NCBI RefSeq assembly: GCF_018263925.1
Contig: NZ_JAEVHF010000009.1
Location: 1 to 64,000 of the forward strand
Length of the DNA: 64,000 bases
Direction: 5' to 3'
Source: Kistimonas asteriae
GTDB lineage: Bacteria > Pseudomonadota > Gammaproteobacteria > Pseudomonadales > Endozoicomonadaceae
A program made the position numbers and the translations under genes. The notes under the pieces were generated by a model. It saw nothing but the letters and a program-made list of their open reading frames with translations, made no database searches and was not told the DNA's origin. Shown piece by piece: positions 26,504 to 37,099 of this stretch (its first letter is position 1; each line of letters begins with the position of its first letter).

Positions 26504-27679
26504 TTACTCGCCCTCAATACCCATAATTGGCTCGGTAGTTCCCCATTCATGACAACGGGGGCAGCGCCAGTGGAGCGTTTTTCCATCGAAGCCACACTGC
26601 GTACAACGATAAACAGGTTTACTGCCCAGCAGACGTCCAGTTAACTCACGCAACAACATCAGATTTTGCCGCGGACGACCTTCCGCATTCTCAATATTGA
26701 GATCAATCAGCGCATTCAAGCCCTTTAACGAAGGTCTTTTAACGATTTGCTCAGCGATAAAACGCCCCGCCTCCTTATCTCCCTGCTGTCGTGCAATCAA
26801 CCTGGCAGAAGCCAGAACAACCGCCGCCGAAGGGTACTCACGCAGGCATTTTCCGAGATAAACCGACAAACCGCGACTGGACCACAACGCCTCAAAACTG
26901 CGCTCCAGTAATGGAATACTTTCAGAGATAAACAGTGGATTTTGCTGGTAGATACGCTGCAAAACGCGCGCTGACTCTCGATAGTTTTTCAATGAGCACT
27001 CAAGACTTCCAAGAATCAATGTTGCGCGCACATTATCCCGATCCCGCGCAAACGCCAGACGAAGATTCTTACGGGCCACCAACACATCATTACCTTCAAG
27101 TGCTGCCTCCGCCAACTCACAATGGTAATGAGCCAGCTGGTGCTGATACCGATGACTGTCAACGCCTTGCGCCTGGTGAATGACATCAATCGCTCTCTGC
27201 CACTCTTTTTCCTGTTCATAGACCGACAAAAGCAACTGGACAGACTCATCCGCTCCTGACCAGGGCGTTTTCAGCATATCCTCAAGCAGGGACTCACCGC
27301 GATCCAGCAATCCCGCCTTGATGTAATCATGCGCCAACTCCAACTGGACGCGAAGTGATTGTTCACGGGTCAGACTCGGCCTGGCAAGAAGGTCCTGATG
27401 CGCCTGAATCGCTTTTTCAATCTCGCCACGACGCCGAAACAAGCGCCCCAACACAATGTAGGTATCAACAGTATCAGCATTGATTTCCAGCGCTTTGATG
27501 AACGACTCAATCGCCTCATCGGTCTGCTCATTCAACAGGTAATTGAGACCGACAAAGTATTCACTGTTAAGCGATCCATCCTGCCGCTGATGTTGCGACT
27601 GCTTGCGCTGCCGGTATCCCAGGAAAAAGCCAGCCGCCATGGACACCAGTATCAGCGCCATCAAAAGGGGGTCAAACAT
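26504..27679 (-). CDS. lapB: LPS assembly protein LapB (YciM)
   Basis: 391 residues, the E. coli length. It has an N-terminal membrane anchor (FDPLLMALILVSMAAGFFLG), then tetratricopeptide repeats across the middle (for example EAIESFIKALEINADTVDTY). A rubredoxin-like zinc site ends the protein, with two CxxC pairs in CTQCGF and CPRCHE. LapB controls LpxC turnover by FtsH and so balances LPS against phospholipid. The gene is coupled to lapA (three-base gap), the usual pair. Its closeness to an O-antigen locus keeps LPS functions together, though both arrangements occur independently. Confidence 0.95.
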   Translation of the reverse strand: MFDPLLMALILVSMAAGFFLGYRQRKQSQHQRQDGSLNSEYFVGLNYLLNEQTDEAIESFIKALEINADTVDTYIVLGRLFRRRGEIEKAIQAHQDLLARPSLTREQSLRVQLELAHDYIKAGLLDRGESLLEDMLKTPWSGADESVQLLLSVYEQEKEWQRAIDVIHQAQGVDSHRYQHQLAHYHCELAEAALEGNDVLVARKNLRLAFARDRDNVRATLILGSLECSLKNYRESARVLQRIYQQNPLFISESIPLLERSFEALWSSRGLSVYLGKCLREYPSAAVVLASARLIARQQGDKEAGRFIAEQIVKRPSLKGLNALIDLNIENAEGRPRQNLMLLRELTGRLLGSKPVYRCTQCGFDGKTLHWRCPRCHEWGTTEPIMGIEGE

Positions 27680-27682
27680 GGA

Positions 27683-27994
27683 TCAACTTAGCCCCTTCAG
27701 CGCATTCATTCTCAGCTTTTTGACCTCCGCCTCAAGCTGCTCGTTTTTACGCTTCAGAAGCACATGCCTGACACGAAAGCGCGCCACCAAGACCATACCG
27801 GAAAAGATACCAACGAGACCACCCAGCAAAAAGCCGACAACAACAACCGCCGAAAGAGAAGCAGGTGCCAGGGGGTAACCCAAAATGGTCAATGTGACCT
27901 CAGTCGGATTTTCCAGCACGAAAGAGAAAAGCAGGAAAAACAGCGCTATAGCCAGAACTGACCACAGTAAAAGACGTACCCACCTGATGACCAT
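27683..27994 (-). CDS. lapA: LPS assembly protein LapA (DUF1049 membrane protein)
   Basis: 103 residues with two membrane segments (about 8-28 and 45-70) joined by the conserved ENPTEVTLTILGY loop. A charged cytoplasmic coiled tail (LKRKNEQLEAEVKKL) follows. LapA partners LapB at the inner membrane in control of LPS synthesis. It lies 20 bases after ihfB and three bases before lapB on the same strand. Confidence 0.92.
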   Translation of the reverse strand: MVIRWVRLLLWSVLAIALFFLLFSFVLENPTEVTLTILGYPLAPASLSAVVVVGFLLGGLVGIFSGMVLVARFRVRHVLLKRKNEQLEAEVKKLRMNALKGLS

Positions 27995-28014
27995 CTTGTT
28001 ACATACCCGAATTA

Positions 28015-28317
28015 TTACCGGCCAACACCGTCCAGTGCCGCCTGATTCACCCGCTCACGTAGCTCTTTGCCGGGCTTGAAATGGGGAACATATTTCCCGG
28101 AAAGCGCGACGGTTTCGCCGGTCTTGGGATTTCTACCTTTTCTGGGGGCCCGGTAATGCAAGGAGAAACTGCCAAATCCGCGAATCTCTATACGTGCACC
28201 AGAGGATAATGCACCGGACAACTGATCAATAATAGCTTTCACCGCGAGCTCAACATCCTTGAGCATCAACTGATCCTGAACCTCAGCAATACGTTCTATT
28301 AATTCTGATCGAGTCAT
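28015..28317 (-). CDS. ihfB: Integration host factor beta subunit
   Basis: 100 residues, a DNABII protein. The N-terminus [14 protein letters not shown] is followed by the beta-arm block [20 protein letters not shown], with the intercalating Pro region that bends DNA. It works with IhfA as a heterodimer in replication, recombination and transcription. The 229-base space to rpsA holds the rpsA terminator and presumably the ihfB promoter. The order rpsA-ihfB-lapA-lapB is widely conserved. Confidence 0.96.
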   Translation of the reverse strand: MTRSELIERIAEVQDQLMLKDVELAVKAIIDQLSGALSSGARIEIRGFGSFSLHYRAPRKGRNPKTGETVALSGKYVPHFKPGKELRERVNQAALDGVGR

Positions 28318-28491
28318 AACGTGCTTCCCTTATCACGGTGCGCTATCACGCCCTCTGCCCCCGCTCCAGACGACAGCGCATTCAAAGACGGCATCACCGC
28401 TTGCCCTGACCACTGCCCGGCACCCACAAGAACACAAAATTCTAAGCTAGCCAATTCCCCCTCGATAATCAAGCAACTTATTGATAAGCAT

Positions 28492-28524
28492 AAAAAAACC
28501 GCCGGTCTAACCGGCGGTTTTTTT
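28492..28524 (-). terminator. Intrinsic terminator of rpsA
   Basis: A perfect stem pairs AAAAAAACCGCCGG with CCGGCGGTTTTTTT around the five-base loop TCTAA. The run of T/A on both sides makes it bidirectional. It lies about 20 bases after the rpsA stop codon and separates rpsA from ihfB. Confidence 0.93.
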
Positions 28525-28545
28525 ACAGCAATTCAGTCGTAAGAC

Positions 28546-30225
28546 TTACTTGCCTTCCATCTGCGCCTTGATCAGGTCACCGATGGTGGTTGGGCCAGCG
28601 GCAGGCTCTTCCTGCTTACCGCGAAGCTCTTTCATGGCAGCCTTCTCGTCTGCTTCGTCTTTCGCCTTGATGGACAGGCTGATGACGCGGCTCTTACGAT
28701 CAATGCTGATGATACGAGCTTCGATCTCTTCGCCTTCCTTCAGCACGTTAGTGGCGTCTTCAACGCGGTCACGGCTGATTTCAGAAGCCTTCAGAGTGCC
28801 TTCGATCTCTTCACCCAGCTCTACGATAGCAGCCTTGGCGCTCACTTCCTTCACAGTACCCTTGACGATAGTGCCCTTGGGGTTAGTATCGGCATACATG
28901 GCAAACGGATCGGAATCCAGCTGCTTGATACCCAGGGAGATACGCTCACGCTCTGCATCGATAGACAGAACAACGGCTTCGACTTCTTCGCCCTTCTTGT
29001 AGTTGCGAACAGCTTCTTCACCACCTTCGTTCCAGCTAATGTCAGACAGGTGAACCAGACCGTCGATACCACCTTCCAGACCGATAAAGATACCAAAATC
29101 GGTGATGGACTTGATGTTACCCTTGATCTTGTCGCCTTTGTTATGCTGACCGGAGAACTCTTCCCATGGGTTAGCTTTACACTGCTTGACACCCAGGGAG
29201 ATACGACGACGTTCTTCGTCGATATCCAGCACCATAACTTCAACTTCATCACCCAGGGAAACGACTTTGCTTGGGTGAATGTTCTTGTTGGTCCAGTCCA
29301 TTTCAGACACGTGAACCAGACCTTCAACGCCTTCTTCCAGCTCAACGAAGCAGCCGTAGTCAGTCAGATTAGTGACGTGACCGGAAACACGGGTACCTTC
29401 AGGGAAGCGGTTCTTGATGGCGATCCACGGATCTTCACCCAGCTGCTTCAGACCCAGAGATACGCGGTTGCGCTCACGGTCAAACTTCAGGACCTTGACG
29501 TTGATCTCGTCACCAACGTTGACGATTTCACTCGGATGCTTGATACGCTTCCACGCCATGTCAGTGATGTGCAGCAGACCGTCAACACCACCCAGGTCAA
29601 CGAACGCGCCGTAGTCGGTCAGGTTCTTAACGATACCCTTGACTTCCAGACCTTCCTGCAGAGTACTCAGCAGTGCGTCACGCTCAGCGCTGTTTTCAGC
29701 TTCCAGAACGGCACGACGGGAAACAACCACGTTGTTGCGCTTCTGGTCCAGCTTGATAACCTTGAAGTCCAGCTCTTTGCCTTCCAGGTGTGCAGTGTCG
29801 CGAACCGGACGGACATCAACCAGAGAACCAGGCAGGAACGCACGAATCGTGCTGACGTCAACAGTGAAGCCACCCTTGACCTTGCCGCTGATAATACCCT
29901 TGACCACGTCATTGGCTTCAAAGGCTTTCTCAAGCTCTTTCCAGGATTCGGCACGCTTGGCCTTCTCACGGGACAGCTTGGTTTCACCGAAACCGTCTTC
30001 GACTGCATCCAGAGCTACCTGAACAGTGTCGCCCACCTGAATGGTAAGCTCACCGTTCTCAGCGCGGAACTGCTCCACAGGGATAACACCCTCGGATTTC
30101 AGACCAGCGTGAACGATAACCCAGTCGCCATCAATATCAACCACGATACCATCGATGATGGAACCAGGCTTCATTTCAATCTCTTTCAGACTCTCTTCGA
30201 AGAGGTCGGCAAAGCATTCAGTCAT
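28546..30225 (-). CDS. rpsA: 30S ribosomal protein S1
   Basis: 559 residues with six S1 RNA-binding repeats. Examples are [40 protein letters not shown] and [21 protein letters not shown]1 brings mRNA to the ribosome and is essential in Gram-negatives. The start is the ATG at 30225 ([17 protein letters not shown]), matching the E. coli N-terminus; a longer frame reaching 30282 does not fit the family. It is downstream of cmk, as is usual, with 333 bases between them where translational autoregulation of S1 would be expected. Confidence 0.97.
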   Translation of the reverse strand: MTECFADLFEESLKEIEMKPGSIIDGIVVDIDGDWVIVHAGLKSEGVIPVEQFRAENGELTIQVGDTVQVALDAVEDGFGETKLSREKAKRAESWKELEKAFEANDVVKGIISGKVKGGFTVDVSTIRAFLPGSLVDVRPVRDTAHLEGKELDFKVIKLDQKRNNVVVSRRAVLEAENSAERDALLSTLQEGLEVKGIVKNLTDYGAFVDLGGVDGLLHITDMAWKRIKHPSEIVNVGDEINVKVLKFDRERNRVSLGLKQLGEDPWIAIKNRFPEGTRVSGHVTNLTDYGCFVELEEGVEGLVHVSEMDWTNKNIHPSKVVSLGDEVEVMVLDIDEERRRISLGVKQCKANPWEEFSGQHNKGDKIKGNIKSITDFGIFIGLEGGIDGLVHLSDISWNEGGEEAVRNYKKGEEVEAVVLSIDAERERISLGIKQLDSDPFAMYADTNPKGTIVKGTVKEVSAKAAIVELGEEIEGTLKASEISRDRVEDATNVLKEGEEIEARIISIDRKSRVISLSIKAKDEADEKAAMKELRGKQEEPAAGPTTIGDLIKAQMEGK

Positions 30226-30558
30226 TGTCATTCCTGTTAAAGATGTCAAACGAAACAGAGCAACGCTGCCTGAACAGGACAAATGCGTTGATGATTTCGC
30301 ATGATTCCCACCGTACCACCAGTCTGTACGGGTTAATCATCACAAAGGGGTTATGGTCCGTCACTGGCTCTACGACCTGCAGCAGGATAAGGCTCCTGCC
30401 ACGTTTCCGGTCGTCAAGACCATCACCCCACCTTGCACCAGTAAACAGCTACTGCCTTCTTTACGTTCTGCCGAACCATTAAACGGTACGACACAACTAT
30501 AAGACTACAAGGCGGGTAGCGATCTACTGATGCATAATTCGAATATAGGTGCCGATTT
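30226..30558 (-). promoter_or_regulatory. rpsA leader region
   Basis: The interval between cmk and rpsA is without genes. In E. coli the rpsA leader folds into hairpins that S1 uses to repress its own translation. I expect a similar leader here but could not resolve its structure. AGGA lies near the rpsA start. On the opposite strand GGCGGGTAGC at 30511 resembles ops but has an extra base and points away from rpsA. Confidence 0.4.
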
Positions 30559-31251
30559 TCAGATCACTGCGTTACGACGCATGGTATCCAGCACTTTATC
30601 CAGCACTTCCTGTATTGTCAGTTTAGTGCTGTCTATGATAATCGCATCATCAGCGGGCTTGAGCGGTGCAACTGCGCGGTTGCTATCCTGATCATCCCGT
30701 GCCTTTATATCGGCTAAAAGGCGGTCAAGACTAACATCTACCCCTTGGGCTTGCAACTGCTCGAAACGGCGTTTTGCACGCTCCTCAGTACTAGCAGTCA
30801 GGTAGAATTTAATATTCGCATCATCAAACACCACCGTTCCCATATCCCGGCCATCTGCAACCAGCCCCGGCATTTCGGCAAAGGCCCGCTGCCTTGACAA
30901 CAGCGCCCTGCGCACCTCCGGAAGAGTAGCAATCTTAGACGCCCAGGCACCCACTTCCTCGGTACGGATCACATTTGCAACATGCTCACCTTCCAGCACA
31001 ATGCCACCTTCTGAGGCATCATCTCCACCGGCAAGGAACTGCACATCCAAATGGGCTGCCAGCACTTTCAGGGATTCTTCATCCTCCAGGCTGACGCCAT
31101 GATTCACAGCCGCCAGCGCCGTCAAACGATACAGTGCACCACTATCCAGAAGGTGCCAGCCCAACTCGCGGGCCAGCAAACGGGCAAGCGTTCCCTTACC
31201 GGATCCTCCCGGACCGTCAATGGTTACAACAGGAACATTGTTTTCAATCAC
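30559..31251 (-). CDS. cmk: Cytidylate kinase
   Basis: About 230 residues. Phosphorylates CMP and dCMP. The P-loop is [11 protein letters not shown], and [15 protein letters not shown] and the [19 protein letters not shown] block are diagnostic. No ATG fits: GTG at 31251, with GAGAAG upstream, or TTG at 31266 are the candidates. Either overlaps the end of the tyrA-aroA gene, so translation is coupled. The cmk-rpsA and aroA-cmk neighbours are conserved across gammaproteobacteria. Confidence 0.94.
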   Translation of the reverse strand: MIENNVPVVTIDGPGGSGKGTLARLLARELGWHLLDSGALYRLTALAAVNHGVSLEDEESLKVLAAHLDVQFLAGGDDASEGGIVLEGEHVANVIRTEEVGAWASKIATLPEVRRALLSRQRAFAEMPGLVADGRDMGTVVFDDANIKFYLTASTEERAKRRFEQLQAQGVDVSLDRLLADIKARDDQDSNRAVAPLKPADDAIIIDSTKLTIQEVLDKVLDTMRRNAVI

Positions 31252-33496
31252 GTCTGATCTTCTCAATCACTTTAAGTCTGAAGCCCACCGAATCGGCCAG
31301 CTCCACAAAATTGGGGAATGAGGTGGCAACATTGCTGCAGTCCCTGATGATAATCTCATCACTGGCACGCAATGCCGCCACCGCAAACGCCATGGCAATA
31401 CGATGGTCGCCATGACTGTCAATGGTTGCGCCACCCATATCACCACCCAGAATTTCAATGCCATCCGGCAATGGCCGAGCATCGATTCCCAATGCCTGCA
31501 GCCCATCAGCCATGGACTGGATTCTGTCACTTTCCTTAACCCGCAACTCCTCAGCACCACGCAACCGGGTTACCCCTTCAGCACAGGCCGCGGCTACAAA
31601 CAAAACGGGAAACTCATCAATCGCCAGTGGCACCAACTCTTGCGGTATTTCAATGCCTTTAAGCTGGGCTGAGCGCACACGGATATCAGCCACCGGCTCA
31701 CCACCCACCACCTGTTCATTGCTCAGGGTAATATCCGCACCCATCAGCCGCAGAATGTCGATCACACCGGTACGGGTCGGATTAATACCCACATGCCTCA
31801 ACAACACGTCGGAACCGGGTGCGATACTGGCCGCCACCATAAAAAAGGCAGCAGAAGAAATATCCGCCGGAATATCAATCATCGTTGCCGTCAGCGAACC
31901 ACCACCCTCAAGGGCTGCACGATTCCCCTCCACGACGACGGGATAACCAAAACCTGACAGCATACGCTCAGTATGATCGCGGGTCACACCCGGCTCAGTG
32001 ACGGACGTTTCACCTTCAGCATAGAGACCGGCCAGCAACAGACAGGATTTCACCTGCGCGGAAGCCATCGGCATGTCATAAGAGACACCCTTGAGTGAAC
32101 GGCCACCACGGATTTTTAACGGAGGGCGCCCTTCAGGCATGGTCTCGATCTCTGCCCCCATATCTCTGAGAGGATCCACAACACGTCCCATGGGCCGCTT
32201 TGACAGGGACTCATCACCGATCAGCTCAACATCAAAATTCTGAGCCGCCATCAACCCCGACATGAGTCGCATCGCGGTACCGGCATTGCCCAGGTAAAGC
32301 GGACCTGCCGGCTGTTTCAGTCCGTGCAACCCGACACCATAGATGGTGACACGCCCATTATGCGGACCCTCAATCACCACTCCCATGTCGCGGAATGCCT
32401 GCAGAGTCGCCAGTGCATCTTCACCCTCAAGAAAACCATCAACTTCGGTGACACCCTGCGCGAGGGCCCCAAGCATAATGGAACGGTGAGAGATGGATTT
32501 ATCGCCCGGCACACGAATATCACCGCACACAGAACCGCCCGGCCGGGCCACATAGGTCAATTGACTGTTTGTCATGGGTTTCAGATACGCCTGATTTTCC
32601 AACATGCTAGTAAAATGCTCCCGCGCCGCCCTGGCCCGAGTAAAGATACCGCGCATGGTTTGACTGTCACCGCTCGCCACGGCGTGATACAAGGTGTCCA
32701 GGCCGTCCCGGAAGGCATCCAGCGCCTCCAGCACCGCCTGACGGTTGGCCTGAAAAACATCATGCCACATGGTGGGGTCGCTGGCCGCAATCCGGGTAAA
32801 GTCCCTGAAGCCGCCCGCCGCATAACGGAAAATATCCTGATTATCTTTCTCGCCAGCCAGGGTATCCACCAGAGAGAATGCTAACAAATGGGGCAAATGG
32901 CTGGTTTTCGCCAATACCTCATCATGGTGAACGACATCCATGTGGAGCACATCAGCGCCACAAGCAGCCCACAATCCTGTCACTCGATTGATTGCCCTTT
33001 CAGCACTTTGCTCTGTAGGGGTCAGGATCACCTTGTGAGCCTCAAACAGATCCGGATTGGCTGCCATCACACCACTGCGCTCTGAACCGGCAATAGGGTG
33101 TCCTGGCACCAGGTTTTCCGGCAAGCCACCAAAGGCTTTCCGGGCACTCTCCACGACAACCTGCTTGCAACTGCCAACATCAGTAATGACTTTTCGGGAC
33201 CAGTCGATTTCAAGACCGGCCAGGTCTGCCAACAAAGGGCCAATAGCCAGAATGGGCACCGCCAGCACCAAAAGGTCGGCCTCACCAACCGCAGCCTTCA
33301 GAGAATCTGAATATTCATCAATAATCCCCTGCTCCAACGCGATAACCAGTGATTGCTGATCCCGATCCCACGCCATCACACGCCGGCAAACACTCCGCTG
33401 CTTCAGCGCAGCGGCCAGGGATCCACCAATCATCCCCAGCCCAATCACCAGTACGGTACTGTCCGATAGCGTCGGCAGCGAGGGTTTATCCGCCAT
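31244..33496 (-). CDS. tyrA-aroA: Fused prephenate dehydrogenase / 3-phosphoshikimate 1-carboxyvinyltransferase
   Basis: 750 residues in two domains. Residues about 1-305 are TyrA (NAD motif [36 protein letters not shown]), converting prephenate to 4-hydroxyphenylpyruvate. Residues about 310-750 are EPSP synthase ([29 protein letters not shown]), the shikimate-pathway step that glyphosate inhibits. The fusion is known in Pseudomonas and relatives, so it is a lineage marker rather than a novelty. It overlaps hisC by 11 bases upstream and cmk downstream, giving a coupled aromatic amino acid operon. Confidence 0.96.
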   Translation of the reverse strand: MADKPSLPTLSDSTVLVIGLGMIGGSLAAALKQRSVCRRVMAWDRDQQSLVIALEQGIIDEYSDSLKAAVGEADLLVLAVPILAIGPLLADLAGLEIDWSRKVITDVGSCKQVVVESARKAFGGLPENLVPGHPIAGSERSGVMAANPDLFEAHKVILTPTEQSAERAINRVTGLWAACGADVLHMDVVHHDEVLAKTSHLPHLLAFSLVDTLAGEKDNQDIFRYAAGGFRDFTRIAASDPTMWHDVFQANRQAVLEALDAFRDGLDTLYHAVASGDSQTMRGIFTRARAAREHFTSMLENQAYLKPMTNSQLTYVARPGGSVCGDIRVPGDKSISHRSIMLGALAQGVTEVDGFLEGEDALATLQAFRDMGVVIEGPHNGRVTIYGVGLHGLKQPAGPLYLGNAGTAMRLMSGLMAAQNFDVELIGDESLSKRPMGRVVDPLRDMGAEIETMPEGRPPLKIRGGRSLKGVSYDMPMASAQVKSCLLLAGLYAEGETSVTEPGVTRDHTERMLSGFGYPVVVEGNRAALEGGGSLTATMIDIPADISSAAFFMVAASIAPGSDVLLRHVGINPTRTGVIDILRLMGADITLSNEQVVGGEPVADIRVRSAQLKGIEIPQELVPLAIDEFPVLFVAAACAEGVTRLRGAEELRVKESDRIQSMADGLQALGIDARPLPDGIEILGGDMGGATIDSHGDHRIAMAFAVAALRASDEIIIRDCSNVATSFPNFVELADSVGFRLKVIEKIRRD

Positions 33497-34610
33497 CAGC
33501 GATCTCCTTCAGGACGGCACTCAACGCCTCAAGAAACTGCTGATTCTCGGCCTTTGTACCTACCGAAACCCGCAGGTGGCATGGCATACCATAAGCCCCA
33601 ATGGGACGAACAATCACGCCCCGCTGCAACAGTCGATCGAAGACGCTTCCGGCATCACCACCCGTATCAAACGTGATGAAATTGCCAATGGAGGGAATCC
33701 ACGCCAAACCCAGACTGGAAAGCCCGACCTCAAGTTGACGCAGGCCTTCCGTATTTACTTGCCGGGAGCGTGCAAGATACGTACTGTCCTCCAGTACAGC
33801 AAGCGCCCCTTCCATGGCCACACTGTTCACGTTGAACGGTTGCCGGATACGATTTAGCACATTAGTAATCGACTGACTGGCCACTGCGTAGCCAATCCGC
33901 AACCCGGCAAGCCCGTACAACTTGGAAAACGTGCGTGTCACCACCAGGTTCGGATAACGTTCCAGCCAGAGCAGACCATTGGGGTACTCCGCCTCATCGA
34001 CGTACTCGCAGTACGCCTCATCCAGCACGACAATGATGCGCTCAGGCACGCTATCCAGAAACGTCTGCAATGCATTACGCTTCAGCCAGGTGCCTGTGGG
34101 ATTGTTAGGGTTGGCAATAAATATGACACGGGTATTTTCAGTGATCCTATCAGCAATAGCCGCCAGGTCGTGCCCCCAGTCCTGAGCCGGCGCGACAACG
34201 GGAACACCACCTGCGCCCAGGGTTACAATGGGATACACCGCAAATGCATGCTCGGAGAAAATCACCTCATCACCCGGCGCCACATAGGCCCTGGCGACCA
34301 GCTCCAGAACATCATTGGAACCATTACCTAACGTGATGCATTCAGCCGCCACGTCATGCCTGGCTGACAACGCAGCTTTCAGCGCGAAACCATTACCATC
34401 CGGATAACGGGCTAAATCACCGGCAGCCCGAGCCATGGCATCAACCGCCTTTTGCGAAGGACCCAGCGGGTTTTCATTGCTCGCCAGCTTCACTATTGCA
34501 CTTTCTTCCAGCCCCAGTTCCCTGGCGACCTCACTGACGGGCTTTCCCGGCTGGTAAGGTTGCAAGCCCTGCACGCCCGGGTTTGCCAGTGCTATGTAAT
34601 CACACCCCAT
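33486..34610 (-). CDS. hisC: Histidinol-phosphate aminotransferase (aromatic aminotransferase-like)
   Basis: 374 residues, a fold-type I PLP enzyme. KLASNENPLGPS at the N-terminus and the PLP Lys in TRTFSKLYGLAGLRIGY are HisC hallmarks. In the pheA-hisC-tyrA/aroA context of pseudomonads this paralogue is thought to serve phenylalanine/tyrosine transamination as well as, or rather than, histidine synthesis. The sequence alone cannot separate these roles. It overlaps the following tyrA-aroA start by 11 bases. Confidence 0.93.
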   Translation of the reverse strand: MGCDYIALANPGVQGLQPYQPGKPVSEVARELGLEESAIVKLASNENPLGPSQKAVDAMARAAGDLARYPDGNGFALKAALSARHDVAAECITLGNGSNDVLELVARAYVAPGDEVIFSEHAFAVYPIVTLGAGGVPVVAPAQDWGHDLAAIADRITENTRVIFIANPNNPTGTWLKRNALQTFLDSVPERIIVVLDEAYCEYVDEAEYPNGLLWLERYPNLVVTRTFSKLYGLAGLRIGYAVASQSITNVLNRIRQPFNVNSVAMEGALAVLEDSTYLARSRQVNTEGLRQLEVGLSSLGLAWIPSIGNFITFDTGGDAGSVFDRLLQRGVIVRPIGAYGMPCHLRVSVGTKAENQQFLEALSAVLKEIADGG

Positions 34611-34661
34611 CTCTGCTTTTACTCCCGATATTGCGGGCCTGTCAGCCCGTCACTACGTGAT

Positions 34662-35756
34662 TTACAGAACCCCTTTGGGGTAGGAACCCAGCACCTTCAA
34701 CTCTGAGGCAAATGCCTCAACCTCCTTCAGCACATACTGCACCTTCGGATCATCCTGGTGACCGGTAAAGTCAATGAAAAAGACATAATTCCAGGCACCG
34801 GAACGCGACGGACGACTTTCAATCCGGGTCAGATCAATGTCATAACAGTGAAATGGCGCGAGCAACCTGTGGAGACTACCCGGCTGGTTGCGCATAGAGA
34901 CCACGATAGAGGTTTTGTCTTCATTGCTGGCTGGCACATCCTGATTTCCAATAATCAGGAAGCGGGTAGAGTTATCCGGCTCATCTTCAATCTTTTCAGC
35001 GACCTTGTTCAGCCCGTACAGCTCACAAGCCATATCACCGGCAATCGCCGCCGAATTCCACTCACCCTTGACTCGACGCGCTGCCTCCGCATTACTGCTG
35101 ACAGCGACCTTCTCCACCATGGGCCAGTGGGAGTCCAGCCATTTACGGCATTGGGCCAGCGACTGAGCATGGGAGTATACGCGCGTGATTTTTTCCTCAC
35201 GGGTATTTTCCCCGACCAGGAGGTGCTGATGGATTCGCAACACCACCTCACCACAAATACGCATGGATGAATGAATAAAAGAATCCAGAGTATGGCTGAC
35301 CACTCCTTCCGATGAATTCTCAACCGGTACGACGCCGTAGTTAACTGCACCCGACTCCACTTCCCGGAACACTTCATCGATAGCCGCCATGGGCACACTG
35401 ACCGCAGAATGCCCAAAATGCTTCAGTGCAGCCTGCTGGGTAAAGGTCCCCTCAGGCCCCAGGTAGGCAACCCGTACCGGTTCTTCAAGCGCAAGACAGG
35501 CCGACATGATTTCACGAAACAGCCTAGCCATTTCCTCATCATCCAGGGGGCCGTCATTGCGCGTCATAATCTGCCGCAACACCTGGGCCTCCCGTTCAGG
35601 GCGATAGAAAAAAGCATCACTGGCACCTGCCGCTTCCTTGACCCGGGCAACCTCCTGGGCCACTGCCGCACGAGCACTGATCAGCTCCAGAAGCTTGCCA
35701 TCAATACTGTCGATTTTATCCCGAAGCCCCTTCAGATCTTTTTCCTGGTCTGCCAT
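34662..35756 (-). CDS. pheA: Bifunctional chorismate mutase / prephenate dehydratase
   Basis: About 364 residues. The N-terminal 90 residues are a chorismate mutase (LRDKIDSIDGKLLELISAR). Then comes the prephenate dehydratase domain (VAYLGPEGTFTQQAA; VVPVENSSEGVV, with the catalytic Thr region NSAAIAGDMA). A C-terminal ACT domain includes GSLHRLLAPF and the phenylalanine-binding ESRPSR. The product controls entry to phenylalanine synthesis and is feedback-inhibited by phenylalanine through ESRP. I start at ATG 35756; a GTG at 35765 is also possible. Confidence 0.95.
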   Translation of the reverse strand: MADQEKDLKGLRDKIDSIDGKLLELISARAAVAQEVARVKEAAGASDAFFYRPEREAQVLRQIMTRNDGPLDDEEMARLFREIMSACLALEEPVRVAYLGPEGTFTQQAALKHFGHSAVSVPMAAIDEVFREVESGAVNYGVVPVENSSEGVVSHTLDSFIHSSMRICGEVVLRIHQHLLVGENTREEKITRVYSHAQSLAQCRKWLDSHWPMVEKVAVSSNAEAARRVKGEWNSAAIAGDMACELYGLNKVAEKIEDEPDNSTRFLIIGNQDVPASNEDKTSIVVSMRNQPGSLHRLLAPFHCYDIDLTRIESRPSRSGAWNYVFFIDFTGHQDDPKVQYVLKEVEAFASELKVLGSYPKGVL

Positions 35757-35830
35757 CTCTATCACCCGTTATCCGTTATCACTCGCCAAACAGCCATGCG
35801 TAGAAGACAGGCTTCTTATGAATAACACCA

Positions 35831-36913
35831 TCAGCCGTAACGCCGCTCAAAGTCAGCCATAAAGGCAATCAGCGCATCAACGGCCGCCTCAGGCACTGCA
35901 TTGTAGATGCTGGCACGCATGCCACCGACAACCCGGTGCCCCTTGAGGTTCAGCAAACCTGCAGCCGCCGACTCACTCAAAAACGTGCTATTGAGCGCAT
36001 CATCCGCCAAACGAAACGGCACGTTCATAATGGATCGATAGATGGGATCAATGGGGTTACTGTAAAACCCACTACCATCAATCGCCGCGTACAGCTTACC
36101 AGCCTTACGCTGATTCAGCGCCTGCATGGCTTTCAGCCCACCCTGCCGTTTGAGCCACTGGAAGACCAATCCGGACAGATACCAGGCAAAGGTCGGCGGC
36201 GTATTAAGCATGGAGTCATTATCCGAGACCAACTGATAATTCTGGAGTGACGGGCAGGCATCCGAGGCAAAGCCCATCAGATCCTCACGCACGATAACCA
36301 GCGTGATACCCGCAGGGCCGATATTTTTTTGCGCACCGGCATAGATCAAGCCAAAACGACTGACATCCAGCGGCCCGGAAAGAATGGATGAAGACATATC
36401 CGCCACCAGCGGCACATCACCCGTGTCCGGAATATTAGCAAAGGCCAGACCGCCAATGGTTTCGTTCGAGGTATAGTGCACGTAAGCAGCATCGGATGAC
36501 AAACGCCATTGTGACGCGTCAGGCACCGTCACATAGTTGCCATCCGCACTACTGGCAGCAACATTTACCTGACAATAACGAGAAGCTTCTTTAATCGCTT
36601 TGGAAGACCAGTGCCCGGTATCAAGATAGTCCGCCGACATCCGCTTACCAAGAAGATTCATGGGTAGCGTCGCAAATTGCGCGGTCGCCCCACCCTGCAT
36701 AAACAAGACGCGGTAGTTATCGGGAATGGCCAGCAGATCACGAAGATCCTGCTCAGTCTGCGCAGCCACTGCCATAAACTCCGGGTTACGATGACTGGTC
36801 TCCATGACCGAAATACCACGTCCCTGCCAGTCCAGCATTTCATCGCGGGCTTGCTCAAGGACTTCAGAAGGTATTGCGGCGGGACCCGCACAGAAATTAA
36901 AGGCTCTTGTCAT
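35831..36913 (-). CDS. serC: Phosphoserine aminotransferase
   Basis: 360 residues, the family length. It starts [20 protein letters not shown]. The PLP Lys lies in [17 protein letters not shown], and [10 protein letters not shown] is the substrate-phosphate block. It makes phosphoserine for serine synthesis and 4-phosphohydroxythreonine for pyridoxal phosphate. It sits between gyrA and pheA, the order seen in Pseudomonas and relatives. Confidence 0.96.
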   Translation of the reverse strand: MTRAFNFCAGPAAIPSEVLEQARDEMLDWQGRGISVMETSHRNPEFMAVAAQTEQDLRDLLAIPDNYRVLFMQGGATAQFATLPMNLLGKRMSADYLDTGHWSSKAIKEASRYCQVNVAASSADGNYVTVPDASQWRLSSDAAYVHYTSNETIGGLAFANIPDTGDVPLVADMSSSILSGPLDVSRFGLIYAGAQKNIGPAGITLVIVREDLMGFASDACPSLQNYQLVSDNDSMLNTPPTFAWYLSGLVFQWLKRQGGLKAMQALNQRKAGKLYAAIDGSGFYSNPIDPIYRSIMNVPFRLADDALNSTFLSESAAAGLLNLKGHRVVGGMRASIYNAVPEAAVDALIAFMADFERRYG

Positions 36914-37059
36914 GACGGCACTGCCTGTTTTTCACCGTTATCGCACTTTTATCCGCTTATTTTCCTTAGACAGGTAATAACCGGAAAAGTTTGCTCTCTT
37001 GGCTGGATTTTCGTTTTTATTGCACTTCCAAGCACATCGACCAACGCCACTCAAAGCAA

Positions 37060-37088
37060 CAGGCTGCCCTTATAATCTGGACAGCCTG
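37060..37088 (-). other. Hairpin downstream of gyrA
   Basis: CAGGCTG and CAGCCTG pair, with an extra CCC/GG(G) extension, around a central AT-rich loop, about ten bases after the gyrA stop on the minus strand. The following sequence, TTGCTTTG, is only weakly T-rich, so this is a possible terminator. Confidence 0.4.
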
Positions 37089-37099
37089 CCGATGGACGC

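Noticed and set aside
29050..30240. Long open frame (396 codons) on the plus strand antisense to rpsA
   Set aside because: It runs opposite to a clear ribosomal protein S1 gene, has no recognisable protein family and is explained by the biased codon use of rpsA.
30511..30520. ops-like sequence GGCGGGTAGC upstream of rpsA
   Set aside because: It has an extra G compared with the consensus, is on the plus strand and points away from rpsA, into cmk.
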